From: Cellulomonas hominis | GTDB taxonomy: Bacteria > Actinomycetota > Actinomycetes > Actinomycetales > Cellulomonadaceae | Assembly (NCBI RefSeq): GCF_901521055.1 | Contig: NZ_CABEGA010000084.1 | Coordinates: 25,102 to 89,101, forward strand | Direction of reading: 5' to 3' | DNA length: 64,000 nucleotides | Part shown: positions 14,677 through 24,064 of the stretch, in pieces | Layout of the letters: every line of letters begins with the position of its first letter | How positions within the stretch are numbered: position 1 is the stretch's first letter | The notes under the pieces: model-generated | Told to the model about the DNA's origin: nothing | The model's database searches: none | The model's input: only the letters and a program-made list of their open reading frames with translations | Program-made: the position numbers and the translations under genes

Positions 14677-14919
14677 GTGACAGCCCTCACCATCGCCCTC
14701 CAGGTCGTCCTGGTGGTCGCGAGCCTGCTGCTCGTCCCCCTCGTCCTGCTGCACAAGGGCAAGGGCGGTGGGCTCTCGGACATGTTCGGCGGTGGCATCA
14801 CCAGCAGCGCCGGCAGCTCCGGCGTGGCCGAGCGCAACCTGAACCGCATCACCGTGGGCGTCGCCCTGGTGTGGGCGGTCGTCATCATCCTGCTCGGCCT
14901 CGTCGAGCGCGTCAGCTGA
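14677..14919 (+). CDS. secG: Preprotein translocase subunit SecG
   Basis: An 80-residue SecG, the small auxiliary subunit of SecYEG. There are two membrane helices (about 3-25 and 57-75) around the conserved loop KGKGGGLSDMFGGG. The GTG start has GAGAG upstream. Its position between tpiA and rbpA is common in high-GC Gram-positives. Confidence 0.93.
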   Translation: MTALTIALQVVLVVASLLLVPLVLLHKGKGGGLSDMFGGGITSSAGSSGVAERNLNRITVGVALVWAVVIILLGLVERVS

Positions 14920-14932
14920 GGGAGTCGGCGAC

Positions 14933-15289
14933 ATGGCGAGCGGAAGTGCGATCCGGGGATCCCGCGTCGGTGCGGGCCCGATGGGCGAGGCCGAGCGGGG
15001 CGACGCCGCCCCGCGGGTGTGGATCTCCTACTGGTGCTCCAACGGCCACGAGACCCGGCCGAGCTTCGCCGAGGAGGCCGCCCTCGAGGCCCCCGAGCTG
15101 TGGGACTGCCCGCGCTGCGGCTTCCCGGCCGGCCAGGACCAGGCGAACCCCCCGTCCCCCGTCCGGAACGAGCCGTACAAGACGCACCTGGCCTACGTGA
15201 AGGAGCGCCGCTCCGCCGAGGACGGCGAGGCGATCCTGGACGAGGCGCTGGCCGCGCTCCGCGCCCGCCGCGGCGGCCGGCTCCGCTGA
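14933..15289 (+). CDS. rbpA: RNA polymerase-binding protein RbpA
   Basis: RbpA is an actinobacterial partner of RNA polymerase and the principal sigma factor that stabilises the open promoter complex. In the 118-residue protein a basic linker and core are recognisable: SYWCSNGHETRP and WDCPRCGFPAGQD carry the paired cysteines, then NEPYKTHLAYVKERRS leads into the sigma-interacting helix. It is 13 bases after secG and is followed by a strong terminator. Confidence 0.93.
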   Translation: MASGSAIRGSRVGAGPMGEAERGDAAPRVWISYWCSNGHETRPSFAEEAALEAPELWDCPRCGFPAGQDQANPPSPVRNEPYKTHLAYVKERRSAEDGEAILDEALAALRARRGGRLR

Positions 15290-15316
15290 CGCTCGCAGCA
15301 CCCCCGTACGACCCCG

Positions 15317-15350
15317 GAAGGGCCCCGCAGCGCGAGCTGCGGGGCCCTTC
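15317..15350. terminator. rbpA terminator
   Basis: A perfect 14-bp stem, GAAGGGCCCCGCAG with CTGCGGGGCCCTTC, around a 6-base loop, 28 bases after the rbpA stop. Confidence 0.8.
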
Positions 15351-15376
15351 GGCGTCCCTGGGGTGCGGGGGCGCGG

Positions 15377-15428
15377 AGTGGAGCGTTCGGCCGGGACCCG
15401 CCGGGCGTGTCGGGCCGAACGCTCCACT
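15377..15428. repeat. 16-bp perfect inverted repeat in the rbpA-pgl gap
   Basis: AGTGGAGCGTTCGGCC (15377-15392) and its exact complement (15413-15428) flank a 20-base spacer. It lies between two terminators whose arms share the same core sequence. It looks like an extragenic palindrome; no function can be read from it. Confidence 0.75.
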
Positions 15429-15479
15429 GCGCCCCGGTTGGCACCCGGGATGTCGCGGCGCGGGCCGACCCGGGACGTG

Positions 15480-15517
15480 CGAAGGGCCCCGCGGCCGGGT
15501 GGCTGCGGGGCCCTTCG
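15480..15517. terminator. pgl terminator
   Basis: The 13-bp stem CGAAGGGCCCCGC / GCGGGGCCCTTCG around a 12-base loop serves the minus-strand pentose phosphate operon. Its arms share the GAAGGGCCCCGC core with the rbpA terminator at 15317-15350. Confidence 0.75.
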
Positions 15518-15537
15518 GGAGTGCGGGCGGGGTGTCG

Positions 15538-16320
15538 TCAGGACGCGCCGGGGTCGGCGCCGACCTGGGCGACCGCGGCGGCGTCGACGAGCCACAGCGT
15601 CGCCTCGGTGCCGTGCGCACCCGCCGCGGGGGTCTGCTCGACGGGGGAGTCGGCGAGGGCTGACGCGACCGCCCCGGACTTCTCGGTGCCCGCCGCGACG
15701 ACCCACACCTCGCGGGCCGCGCGGATCGCCTCGAACGTCAGCGACACCCGCTCCGGCGGCGGCTTGGGGGAGCCGTGCACGCCGACGGTCGGGACGCCGG
15801 TGGTGCCGACGGCCTCGTGCCCGGGGAACAGCGACGCCACGTGCCCGTCGGGTCCCATGCCGAGCATGAGGACGTCGAACGTCGGCACGTCCGCGCCCTC
15901 GGGGGCGAACGCGGCGAGCTCGGCGGCGTAGGCAGCGGCCGAGTCCTCCGGGGTCGCGACCCCCGCGGCGGCGTCGAGCGGCCGCACCGGGTGCACGTTC
16001 GCGGCGGGGAGCGCGTCGCCCAGCGCGGAGATCAGGGCATCGCGCGCCTGCGTCTCGTTCCGGTCGGGGTCCCCGTCCGGGAGGAACCGCTCGTCGCCCC
16101 ACCAGAGGTGCACGCCGGTCCAGTCCACCGCCGCGCACGCCGGCGACGCGGCGACGGCGGCGAGCGTGCGGATGCCCACCGTGCCGCCGGTGAGCACCAC
16201 GTGCACGGGCGCGGCGGCCGACTGCAGGTCGACCAGCCGGGTGATGAGCCGCGCGGCCGTGGCCTCGGCGAGGACCGTCGCGTCCGGGTGCACCAGGACG
16301 GTGCGCGGGGCGCCGGTCAC
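15538..16320 (-). CDS. pgl: 6-phosphogluconolactonase
   Basis: Hydrolyses 6-phosphogluconolactone, the second step of the oxidative pentose phosphate pathway. The 260-residue protein shows the family motifs VVLTGGTVGIRTLA, HLWWGDERFLPDGDPDRNETQA and LGMGPDGHVASLFPGH. The GTG start at 16320 overlaps the opcA stop by 4 bases; the frame extends upstream of it without homology. It is the last gene of the minus-strand operon tal-zwf-opcA-pgl. Confidence 0.95.
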   Translation of the reverse strand: MTGAPRTVLVHPDATVLAEATAARLITRLVDLQSAAAPVHVVLTGGTVGIRTLAAVAASPACAAVDWTGVHLWWGDERFLPDGDPDRNETQARDALISALGDALPAANVHPVRPLDAAAGVATPEDSAAAYAAELAAFAPEGADVPTFDVLMLGMGPDGHVASLFPGHEAVGTTGVPTVGVHGSPKPPPERVSLTFEAIRAAREVWVVAAGTEKSGAVASALADSPVEQTPAAGAHGTEATLWLVDAAAVAQVGADPGAS

Positions 16321-17234
16321 GCGCCGACCTTCGTCAGGCCCTTGCGGATGACCTCGCCGTAGACCTCGTCGGCGTCGAGCCGGCGGAGCTCCTCGGCCAG
16401 GCACTCGCGCAGCTGGCGGATCGGCAGGGCGATCCGGTGCTCCGGCTGGTCCGGCTGGCGCAGGGCGGCGGTCTTGCCGTCCGGGCGGTCGAGCACGATC
16501 GAGCCGGACTTGCGGTCGAGCCGCACCTGCGTGATCGCCGGGGCGTCGGCCTGCCGCTCGATGTCGACCGGGCAGTTCAGCGCGAGCCCGAGCCAGGCGG
16601 CCATGAGGTCGACCGACGGGTGCGTGCTCTCGCCGGACACGACCGCGCGCTGCACCGGCTCGAACGGCGGCTGGTCCAGGGTCGCGGCGATGAGGCCGCG
16701 CCACAGCGTCGTCCGGGTCCACGCGAGGTCGGTGTCGCCGTCGGAGTAGGTGGTCGCGAGCTGGTGCAGGGCCTTCGACGGGCTGGTCGCCTCGGTGCTG
16801 TCGGTGATCCGGCGGCGCGCGAGCTGGCCCAGCGGGTGCTGGGACGGGTCGGCCGGCACGTCGTACGGCCACCACGCGACGATCGGCGCGTCGGGCAGCA
16901 GCAGGGGGAGCACCAGGGTGTCCAGGTGCCGGGCCTGCGCGGCCGACGGGTGCAGGAGCACGACCTCGGAGGCGCCGGCGTCCCCGCCGAGGCGGATCTG
17001 CGCGTCGAGCTCGGAGTCGGCGCCGGGGCCCTCCTCGGTGAGCACGATGACGCGGCACGGGTGCTCGCGGCTCGCGTCGTTCGCCGCCTCGATGGCGTCC
17101 TCGGGGTCGTGGGCGCCGACGTCGATGATGAGCGTCAGCACGCGCCCGAGGGCGACCGCGCCGCCCTCGTCGCGCTCCTGGACCAGCCGCTTGTTGATGT
17201 CCCGCGTGGTGGTCTTCGGCAGGTCGATGATCAC
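16317..17234 (-). CDS. opcA: Glucose-6-phosphate dehydrogenase assembly protein OpcA
   Basis: OpcA is needed for active glucose-6-phosphate dehydrogenase in cyanobacteria and actinobacteria. The 305-residue protein matches the actinobacterial form (RVLTLIIDV...AIEAANDASREHPCRVIVL; VVAWWP-like segment IVAWWPYDVP; DPSQHPLGQLARRRITDS). The GTG start at 17234 has GGAGG upstream and overlaps the zwf stop by 4 bases, which fits a product that works with Zwf. Confidence 0.94.
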   Translation of the reverse strand: MIIDLPKTTTRDINKRLVQERDEGGAVALGRVLTLIIDVGAHDPEDAIEAANDASREHPCRVIVLTEEGPGADSELDAQIRLGGDAGASEVVLLHPSAAQARHLDTLVLPLLLPDAPIVAWWPYDVPADPSQHPLGQLARRRITDSTEATSPSKALHQLATTYSDGDTDLAWTRTTLWRGLIAATLDQPPFEPVQRAVVSGESTHPSVDLMAAWLGLALNCPVDIERQADAPAITQVRLDRKSGSIVLDRPDGKTAALRQPDQPEHRIALPIRQLRECLAEELRRLDADEVYGEVIRKGLTKVGA

Positions 17235-18772
17235 GGTCGCCTCCAGGCTCGTCCGTCGCGCTCCATCATGCGGTCGGCCGACTCCGGCCCCCAGGTCCCC
17301 GCCCGGTACGGCTCGGGCTTGCCCTTGCTCGCCCAGTAGGACGTGATGGGGTCGAGGATCTTCCAGGAGAGCTCGACCTCCTCGTGCCGCGGGAACAGCG
17401 GCGGGTCGCCCAGCAGGACGTCGAGGATCAGGCGCTCGTAGGCCTCGGGGGACGACTCGGTGAAGGCGTGGCCGTAGCCGAAGTCCATCGTGACGTCGCG
17501 GACCTCCATGGCGGTGCCCGGCACCTTGGCGCCGAACCGCAGCGTGACGCCCTCGTCCGGCTGGACGCGGATGACGAGCGCGTTCTTGCCGAGCTCCTCC
17601 GTCGCGGTGGACTCGAAGGGCAGGTGCGGCGCCTTCTTGAACACGACGGCGATCTCGGTGACGCGGCGGCCGAGGCGCTTGCCGGTCCGGAGGTAGAACG
17701 GGACGCCGGCCCAGCGGCGGGTGTCCACGTCCACGCGGATGGCGGCGAAGGTCTCGGTGGTCGAGTTCGGGTCGAAGCCGCCCTCGTCCAGGTACCCGAC
17801 GACGCGCTCGCCGCCCTGCCACCCCGCGGCGTACTGCCCGCGGGCGGTGTGCTTGCCGATGTCCTTCGGCACGCGCACGGCCGAGAGGACCTTGATCTTC
17901 TCGGCGGTGAGGTCGTGCGCGTCGAACGTGACCGGCTCCTCCATCGCCGTGAGGGCGAGCAGCTGGAGCAGGTGGTTCTGGATGACGTCGCGCGCCGCGC
18001 CGATGCCGTCGTAGTACCCGGCGCGGCCGCCGACGCCGATGTCCTCGGCCATCGTGATCTGCACGTGGTCGACGTAGTTGGCGTTCCAGATCGGCTCGAA
18101 CAGCTGGTTCGCGAAGCGCAGCGCCAGCAGGTTCTGCACCGTCTCCTTGCCGAGGTAGTGGTCGATGCGGAAGACGTCGTCCGGGTGGAACACCGAGGAC
18201 ACGACCTCGTTGAGCTCGCGCGCCGACTGCAGGTCGTGCCCGAACGGCTTCTCGATCACCACGCGGCGCCAGGCGTCCTCGACGGACTCGGACAGGCCGG
18301 AGCGGGCGAGTTGCTTGCACACGACCGGGAACGCGCTCGGCGGCACCGACAGGTAGAACGCGTGGTTGCCGCCCGTGCCGCGGGAGACGTCGAGGTCCTC
18401 GACGGTCTGGCGCAGGCGGTCGAACGCGTCGTCGTCGTCGAAGGTGCCCTGGACGAACCGGATGCCCTCCGACAGCTGGCGCCACGTGGCCTCGCGGAAC
18501 GGCGTGCGCGCGTGCTCCTTGACGGAGTCGTGCACGATCTGCGCGAAGTCCTGGTCCTCCCAGTCGCGCCGGGCGAACCCGGTGAGCGCGAAGCCGGGGG
18601 GCAGCAGGCCGCGGTTGGTGAGGTCGTACACCGCGGGCATGAGCTTCTTGCGGGCGAGGTCGCCGGTCACCCCGAAGATCACGAGGCCCGAGGGCCCGGC
18701 GATGCGGGGGAGCCGGCGGTCGCGCGGGTCGCGGAGGGGGTTGTGCTCCGCGGTGACCTTCGCGGGCCTCAC
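17231..18772 (-). CDS. zwf: Glucose-6-phosphate 1-dehydrogenase
   Basis: Oxidises glucose 6-phosphate to 6-phosphogluconolactone with NADP. The 513-residue protein has the dinucleotide-binding [15 protein letters not shown] near residue 27 and the active-site [13 protein letters not shown] near 197-209. The GTG start at 18772 overlaps the tal stop (GTGA); the longer upstream frame is antisense noise within tal. OpcA follows directly. Confidence 0.96.
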   Translation of the reverse strand: MRPAKVTAEHNPLRDPRDRRLPRIAGPSGLVIFGVTGDLARKKLMPAVYDLTNRGLLPPGFALTGFARRDWEDQDFAQIVHDSVKEHARTPFREATWRQLSEGIRFVQGTFDDDDAFDRLRQTVEDLDVSRGTGGNHAFYLSVPPSAFPVVCKQLARSGLSESVEDAWRRVVIEKPFGHDLQSARELNEVVSSVFHPDDVFRIDHYLGKETVQNLLALRFANQLFEPIWNANYVDHVQITMAEDIGVGGRAGYYDGIGAARDVIQNHLLQLLALTAMEEPVTFDAHDLTAEKIKVLSAVRVPKDIGKHTARGQYAAGWQGGERVVGYLDEGGFDPNSTTETFAAIRVDVDTRRWAGVPFYLRTGKRLGRRVTEIAVVFKKAPHLPFESTATEELGKNALVIRVQPDEGVTLRFGAKVPGTAMEVRDVTMDFGYGHAFTESSPEAYERLILDVLLGDPPLFPRHEEVELSWKILDPITSYWASKGKPEPYRAGTWGPESADRMMERDGRAWRRP

Positions 18773-19887
18773 TCGGTCACCTGGTCCAGGCCGCCGGTGA
18801 CGGTGTCGAGCAGCTCGGTCCAGCTGGCCTCGAACTTCTCGACGCCCTCGCGCTCGAGCTGGTCGGTGACCTCGTCGATCTCGATGCCGAGCGCCGCCAG
18901 GCCGTCGATGACCTGCTGCGCCTCGGCCTGCGTGCCCGTGACCGTGTCGCCGCGGAACTGGCCGTGGTCGGCCACCGCCTGCAGGGTCGCCTCGGGCATG
19001 GTGTTGACGACTCCGGCGACGACGAGCTCGTCGACGTAGCGGGTGTCGGGGTACGCCTTGTCCTTCACGCCGGTGGACGCCCAGAGCGGACGCTGCGGCT
19101 TCGCGCCGGCCGCCGCGAGGGCCTGCCAGCGCTCGCCGGCGACGACCTCCTCGTAGACGCCGTAGGCGAGGCGGGCGTTCGCGATGGCGGCCTTGCCGCG
19201 CAGCTCGGCGGCCTCGGGGGAGCCGATCGCGTCGAGCCGGGGGTCGATCGCGGCGTCGACGCGCGACACGAAGAAGGACGCCACGGAGGCGATCGGCGCG
19301 AGGTCGTGGCCGTTGGCCTTCGCCCGCTCGAGGCCCTCGACGAACGCGTCGAGCACCAGGCGGTAGCGCTCGAGCGAGAAGATCAGCGTGACGTTGACGC
19401 TGATGCCGTCGGCGAGCACCTGCGTGATCGCGGACAGGCCCTCGCGCGTCGCGGGGATCTTGATGAAGAGGTTCGGGCGGTCGACCGTCGACCACAGCGC
19501 GCGGGCCGAGTCCACGGTGCCCTGGGTGTCGTGCGCCAGGCGCGGGTCGACCTCGATCGACACGCGGCCGTCCACGCCGTCGGTCGCGTCGTAGACGGGC
19601 CGGAGCACGTCGGCGGCCTCCCGGACGTCGTCGGTGGTGATCGCGAAGACCGCCCCGTCGACGTCGGTGCCCTGGGCGGCGAGCTGCTTGAGCTGCTCGT
19701 CGTACGACTCGCCCTTCGCCAGCGCGCTCGCGAAGATCGTCGGGTTGGTCGTGACGCCGACCACGCGGCGCTGGGCCACGAGGTCCTTCAGGTTCCCGGT
19801 GCGCAGGCGCTCCCGGGACAGGTCGTCCAGCCAGACCGCGACGCCCGCGTCGGCCACCTGGTCGAGCGGCGTGGTGCCCTCAGTCAT
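18769..19887 (-). CDS. tal: Transaldolase
   Basis: Transfers a dihydroxyacetone unit between sugar phosphates in the non-oxidative pentose phosphate branch. The 372-residue protein of the long actinobacterial type has [13 protein letters not shown] near 45-57 and the Schiff-base Lys in [12 protein letters not shown] at about 141. ATG 19887 has GGTGGAAG upstream. It heads the operon tal-zwf-opcA-pgl. The gene for transketolase, which often precedes tal in this group, is not here. Confidence 0.96.
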   Translation of the reverse strand: MTEGTTPLDQVADAGVAVWLDDLSRERLRTGNLKDLVAQRRVVGVTTNPTIFASALAKGESYDEQLKQLAAQGTDVDGAVFAITTDDVREAADVLRPVYDATDGVDGRVSIEVDPRLAHDTQGTVDSARALWSTVDRPNLFIKIPATREGLSAITQVLADGISVNVTLIFSLERYRLVLDAFVEGLERAKANGHDLAPIASVASFFVSRVDAAIDPRLDAIGSPEAAELRGKAAIANARLAYGVYEEVVAGERWQALAAAGAKPQRPLWASTGVKDKAYPDTRYVDELVVAGVVNTMPEATLQAVADHGQFRGDTVTGTQAEAQQVIDGLAALGIEIDEVTDQLEREGVEKFEASWTELLDTVTGGLDQVTE

Positions 19888-20084
19888 CGTTCTTCCACCT
19901 CACTCCCGCCCCGGCCACGGACCGGGACGTCGACGGACGGGTGCCCGGTCGGGGGGCCGGGCGCCGCTCACGCCCGGCCCCCGAAGAAGCAGAGCCGAGC
20001 GTGCTCTTCGAGCGTAGACCCGCTGCTGGGGCTGTGCCGGTCGGTCCACAGGCCGACGCGCCACGGGGCGACGGACGTCACACC

Positions 20085-20104
20085 CCTGGGACCGAGGTCC
20101 CAGG
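20085..20104. promoter_or_regulatory. 20-bp palindrome between tal and ctaB
   Basis: CCTGGGACCGAGGTCCCAGG has 9-bp arms around a 2-base centre in the interval between the divergent tal and ctaB genes. It ends 34 bases before the proposed ctaB -10 box, a suitable place for an operator. No known regulator is recognised. I see no gene in 19888-20205. Confidence 0.5.
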
Positions 20105-20138
20105 CGCTGCGGAGCGCCCTCTGCCCGTGAAAGGCACG

Positions 20139-20144
20139 TACGAT
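20139..20144 (+). promoter_or_regulatory. Candidate -10 box of ctaB (TACGAT)
   Basis: TACGAT fits TANNNT. It overlaps the first in-frame ATG (20143), which makes that codon an unlikely start, and places transcription near 20151. Confidence 0.35.
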
Positions 20145-20205
20145 GGCTCAGATGATCCGCGGGGCCTCGGTCCGCGCGGGACGACGACGGGCGGAGGACC
20201 GGAGC

Positions 20206-21171
20206 GTGCGCACGATGAGCCCAGCGGCTCCCGCCGGTGCCTCCTCCCGACCCCAGGCCCGTCCCGGCGACGCCGCGCAGGGCCGCACCCTGCGCCGCCG
20301 CGTCGGTGCCTACGTCGCGCTGACCAAGCCGCGCGTCATCGAGCTCCTGCTGGTCACCACGCTGCCGACGATGATCCTCGCGCACGGCGGCTTCCCGTCG
20401 GTGGGCCTCGTGCTCGCCACGCTGGTCGGCGGCGCTGCCGCGGCCGGGTCGGCGAACGTCCTCAACTGCTACCTCGACCGCGACATCGACCAGGTGATGA
20501 ACCGGACCAAGCGCCGGCCGCTGGTCACCGGGGAGATCACGCCGCGGGCCGCGCTGCTGTTCGGTCTGCTGCTCGGCGTCGCCTCGCTCGCCTGGTTGGC
20601 GCTGGTGGTCAACGTGGCGTCCTCGCTGCTGACCGGGGCCGCGATCCTCATCTACGTCGTCGGCTACACGATGATCCTCAAGCGGCGCACGCCGCAGAAC
20701 ATCGTGTGGGGCGGCGCGGCGGGCTGCATGCCGGTCCTCATCGGCTGGTCGTCGGTGACCGGCGGGGTCTCCTGGGCGGCGGTGCTGCTGTTCGGGGTCA
20801 TCTTCTTCTGGACGCCGCCGCACTACTGGCCGCTGTCGATGAAGTTCCGCAAGGACTACGCCGCCGCCGGGGTGCCGATGCTGCCGGTCGTCGCCGCCGA
20901 GTCGAAGGTCGCGAAGGAGATGATCGCCTACACGCTGGCGATGATCGCCTGCTCGCTCCTGCTCGTGCCCGTCGCGGGGATGACCTGGGTGTACGCGGTC
21001 GTCGCGACGGTGCTCGGCGTGTGGTTCCTCTGGTCGTGCATCGGCCTGTACCGTCGCGCCCAGGACCCGTCCCGCGGCAAGCTGCGCGCGATGTCGGTGT
21101 TCCACGGGTCGATCACGTACCTGTCGCTGCTGTCGGTCGCGGTGGCGGTCGACGTGTTCCTCCCGTTCTGA
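20206..21171 (+). CDS. ctaB: Protoheme IX farnesyltransferase
   Basis: Adds a farnesyl group to haem B to make haem O for cytochrome oxidase; a polytopic UbiA-family membrane prenyltransferase. The prenyl-diphosphate/Mg-binding motif [20 protein letters not shown] is present about 90 residues in, and [14 protein letters not shown] marks the first helix. About eight hydrophobic segments follow. GTG 20206 is preferred because GGAGG sits 8 bases upstream; ATG 20215 and ATG 20152 are alternatives. It is divergent from tal. Confidence 0.95.
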   Translation: MRTMSPAAPAGASSRPQARPGDAAQGRTLRRRVGAYVALTKPRVIELLLVTTLPTMILAHGGFPSVGLVLATLVGGAAAAGSANVLNCYLDRDIDQVMNRTKRRPLVTGEITPRAALLFGLLLGVASLAWLALVVNVASSLLTGAAILIYVVGYTMILKRRTPQNIVWGGAAGCMPVLIGWSSVTGGVSWAAVLLFGVIFFWTPPHYWPLSMKFRKDYAAAGVPMLPVVAAESKVAKEMIAYTLAMIACSLLLVPVAGMTWVYAVVATVLGVWFLWSCIGLYRRAQDPSRGKLRAMSVFHGSITYLSLLSVAVAVDVFLPF

Positions 21172-21199
21172 CGCAGGAGGAACCGGGGAGGTCGGCGGC

Positions 21200-22243
21200 A
21201 TGGCGGACGGCCCCGCGAGCCCCGAGGCGCCCGCCGTGCCCGTCGCTCCCGCCCTGCGCGCCGCCCTCGACGGCTACCTCGCGCACCTGACGGTCGAGCG
21301 CGGGCTCTCCGTCAACACCCTCGGCGCGTACCGCCGCGACCTCACGCGCTACGTCGAGCACCTGGAGCGCAGCGGCCGGTCGGCGGTGGCCGACGTCGCC
21401 GAGGCGGACGTGGAGGACTTCCTCACCGCGGTGCGGACCGGCGCCGACGGCCGGGCCGTGCTGTCCGCGTCGTCGGCCGCCCGCGCGGTGGTCGCCGTCC
21501 GCGGCTGGCACCGGTTCTGCGTGCTGGAGGGCCTGAGCGCCGCCGACCCGGCCCGCGCGGTGCGCCCCCCGCAGCAGCCCCAGCGGCTGCCCAAGGCCAT
21601 CTCGACGCACGACGTCGAGCGGCTCCTGGAGGCCGCGTCGCTCGGCGACGGGCCGGTGCCGCTGCGCGACCGGGCGCTGCTGGAGCTCGTGTACTCGACG
21701 GGCGCGCGGATCTCCGAGGCGGTCGGGCTCGACGTCGACGACCTGGACCTCACCGAGGGGCGCGCCTCCGTCCGGCTGTTCGGCAAGGGCAGCAAGGAGC
21801 GGGTCGTCCCGGTCGGCGCCTACGCCGTCGAGGCCGTGGAGGCCTACCTGGTGCGCGCGCGCCCGGCGCTGGCCGCGTCCGGGCAGATGAGCCGCAGCGG
21901 CGGTGCCGTGTTCCTCAACACCCGCGGCGCCCGGCTGTCCCGGCAGAGCGCGTGGGCGGTCCTGCGCACCGCGGCGGAGCGGGCGGGCCTCGACGGCGCC
22001 GCGCACGTCTCGCCGCACACCCTCCGGCACTCGTTCGCCACCCACCTGCTGGCCGGCGGGGCGGACGTCCGCGTCGTGCAGGAGCTGCTGGGGCACGCGT
22101 CCGTCACCACGACGCAGATCTACACGAAGGTGACGCCCGACACCCTGCGCGAGGTGTACGCGACGAGCCACCCGCGCGCCAGGCGGGGGAGCGCCACCGG
22201 AACCGCGACGCAGCGCGCCGCCACCGGCGCGGGGAGCCGCTGA
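21200..22243 (+). CDS. xerD: Site-specific tyrosine recombinase XerD
   Basis: With XerC, resolves chromosome dimers at dif. The 347-residue protein has an N-terminal SAM-like DNA-binding domain ([23 protein letters not shown]) and a complete catalytic set: Arg170 (GARISE), Lys196 (GKGSKER), His273 and Arg276 (HTLRH), His299 (LLGHAS) and Tyr308. The position directly upstream of parA-scpA-scpB and the absence of any mobile-element context identify it as the housekeeping enzyme. A non-conserved tail of about 25 residues follows the tyrosine. Confidence 0.93.
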   Translation: MADGPASPEAPAVPVAPALRAALDGYLAHLTVERGLSVNTLGAYRRDLTRYVEHLERSGRSAVADVAEADVEDFLTAVRTGADGRAVLSASSAARAVVAVRGWHRFCVLEGLSAADPARAVRPPQQPQRLPKAISTHDVERLLEAASLGDGPVPLRDRALLELVYSTGARISEAVGLDVDDLDLTEGRASVRLFGKGSKERVVPVGAYAVEAVEAYLVRARPALAASGQMSRSGGAVFLNTRGARLSRQSAWAVLRTAAERAGLDGAAHVSPHTLRHSFATHLLAGGADVRVVQELLGHASVTTTQIYTKVTPDTLREVYATSHPRARRGSATGTATQRAATGAGSR

Positions 22244-22260
22244 CCCGGGTCGCGCTCCGG

Positions 22261-22266
22261 TAAGTT
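22261..22266 (+). promoter_or_regulatory. Candidate -10 box of the parA-scpAB operon (TAAGTT)
   Basis: TAAGTT fits TANNNT and ends 6 bases before GTG 22273, so the mRNA would start at or next to that codon. No ribosome site is present. Confidence 0.4.
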
Positions 22267-22272
22267 GTGCGG

Positions 22273-23139
22273 GTGGCACGCGAGGAGACGACCGAGACCG
22301 TTCTCGACCCGGTGGGCAGGGCACTGCCCGACTTCCCCGTCCCCGCCCCCCTCGCCGCGCACGGCCCCGCCCGCGTGATCGCGATGTGCAACCAGAAGGG
22401 CGGCGTCGGCAAGACCACGACGACCATCAACCTGGCAGCCGCCCTCGCGGAGTACGGCCGGCGGGTGCTCGTCGTCGACTTCGACCCGCAGGGCGCCGCG
22501 TCCGTCGGCATGGGCGCGAACCCGCACGAGCTCGACCGGACCGTGTACGACCTGCTGGTCGACCGGCACGTGCAGATCGCCGACCTGATCCTGCCGACGT
22601 CGACCCCCGGCGTCGACCTGCTCCCGGCGAACATCGACCTGTCCGCCGCCGAGGTGCAGCTGGTCAGCGAGGTCGCCCGCGAGTCGATCCTGTCCCGCGT
22701 GCTGCGGCCGGTGCTGGACGACTACGACGTGGTGCTCGTCGACTGCCAGCCGTCCCTGGGCCTGCTGACGGTGAACGCCCTGACCGCCGCGCACGGCGTG
22801 CTCATCCCGTTGGAGTGCGAGTTCTTCGCGCTGCGCGGCGTCGCCCTCCTGGTCGAGACCATCGAGAAGGTCCGCGACCGGCTCAACCCGCGCCTCGAGG
22901 TCGACGGCATCCTCGCGACCATGTACGACCCGCGCACGCTGCACGCCCGCGAGGTCGTGGCCCGCGTGTACGAGGCGTTCGGCGACACCCTGCTGCACAC
23001 CGTCATCGGCCGGACCGTGAAGTTCCCCGACGCCTCGGTGGCCGCCGAGCCGATCACGACCTACGCGCCGACGCACGCCGGGGCGCACGCGTACCGGCAG
23101 CTGGCCCGGGAGCTCGTCGCCCGTGGCGACGCCGCCTGA
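22273..23139 (+). CDS. ParA/Soj-type ATPase linked to scpAB
   Basis: A 288-residue ParA-family ATPase. The deviant Walker A CNQKGGVGKTTTTINLAAAL near 40-59 with DFDPQGAAS and the Walker B-like VVLVDCQPSLGLLTVNAL are intact. ParA proteins pattern DNA or cargo with a ParB-like partner. There is no parB here; in actinobacteria this second ParA regularly precedes scpA-scpB and probably supports chromosome segregation. GTG 22273 is preferred over GTG 22267 because of the -10 spacing. It overlaps the scpA start by 17 bases. Confidence 0.88.
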   Translation: MAREETTETVLDPVGRALPDFPVPAPLAAHGPARVIAMCNQKGGVGKTTTTINLAAALAEYGRRVLVVDFDPQGAASVGMGANPHELDRTVYDLLVDRHVQIADLILPTSTPGVDLLPANIDLSAAEVQLVSEVARESILSRVLRPVLDDYDVVLVDCQPSLGLLTVNALTAAHGVLIPLECEFFALRGVALLVETIEKVRDRLNPRLEVDGILATMYDPRTLHAREVVARVYEAFGDTLLHTVIGRTVKFPDASVAAEPITTYAPTHAGAHAYRQLARELVARGDAA

Positions 23140-24064
23140 CACGGCCGCGCCGGCGGCCCCCGCCGCACCAGCCGAGCAGCCCGCCGCGCCGGTCGGCTCC
23201 AGCGCCTTCGAGGTGCACCTGGAGAACTTCTCCGGGCCGTTCGACCTGCTGCTGGGGCTGATCTCCAAGCACAAGCTCGACATCACCGAGGTGGCACTGG
23301 CCGCCGTGACGGACGAGTTCATCGCCTACATCCGGGCCGCCGAGCGGTCCGTGCCGGGCGGCGGGCGCACCTGGGACCTCGGGCAGGCGAGCGAGTTCCT
23401 GCTCGTGGCGGCGACGTTGCTCGACCTCAAGGCCGCGCGGCTGCTGCCCGCGGGGGACGTCGAGGACGCCGAGGACCTCGAGCTGCTGGAGGCCCGGGAC
23501 CTGCTGTTCGCGCGGCTGCTGCAGTACCGGGCGTACAAGGTCGTCGCCGCGGACATCGGCGCGCGCCTCACCGAGCAGGGCAAGCGGTACCCACGCACCG
23601 TGCAGCTGGAGCCGCACCTCGCCGCGATGCTGCCGGAGCTCGTGTGGAAGATCGGGCCCGCGGAGCTCGCCGCGCTGGCCGCGAAGGCGCTCGCGCCGCC
23701 GCCCCCGCCGCCGGGTGTCGACATCAGCCACCTGCACGCGCCGGCCGTGAGCGTCCGGGACCAGGCGGCGCTGCTGGCCGACCGCCTGCGGCACGGCGGG
23801 GCCACCACGTTCCGCGCGCTCACCGCGGACGCCGGCTCCACGCTCGTCGTCGTCGCGCGGTTCCTGGCGCTGCTCGAGCTGTTCCGGGAGGGCGCCGTCG
23901 GGTTCGAGCAGGTGACGCCCCTCGGCGAGCTGACCGTCCGGTGGACGGCGACGGGCGAGGGGGACGTGGCGGTGACGACGGACTTCGACGAGGGCGACGA
24001 CGGGCCGGCCGCCGACACCGGCGACGCGGGCACCGGGGGACCGGACGAGGGGACGGACGCATGA
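23123..24064 (+). CDS. scpA: Segregation and condensation protein A
   Basis: ScpA is the kleisin that bridges Smc heads with ScpB. In the 313-residue protein the N-terminal Smc-binding module FEVHLENFSGPFDLLLGLISKHKLDITEVAL is clear, followed by FLLVAATLLDLKAARLLP. The C-terminal winged helix (VVARFLALLELFREGAVGFEQ...GELTVRW) is present. Alanine/proline-rich N-terminal and acidic C-terminal tails are low complexity. The GTG start lies within the end of parA, and the stop overlaps scpB. Confidence 0.93.
   Translation: MATPPDTAAPAAPAAPAEQPAAPVGSSAFEVHLENFSGPFDLLLGLISKHKLDITEVALAAVTDEFIAYIRAAERSVPGGGRTWDLGQASEFLLVAATLLDLKAARLLPAGDVEDAEDLELLEARDLLFARLLQYRAYKVVAADIGARLTEQGKRYPRTVQLEPHLAAMLPELVWKIGPAELAALAAKALAPPPPPPGVDISHLHAPAVSVRDQAALLADRLRHGGATTFRALTADAGSTLVVVARFLALLELFREGAVGFEQVTPLGELTVRWTATGEGDVAVTTDFDEGDDGPAADTGDAGTGGPDEGTDA

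Noticed and set aside
19941..21290. 449-codon plus-strand frame across ctaB
   Set aside because: Wrong frame of ctaB; Arg/Gly/Pro-rich with no motif.
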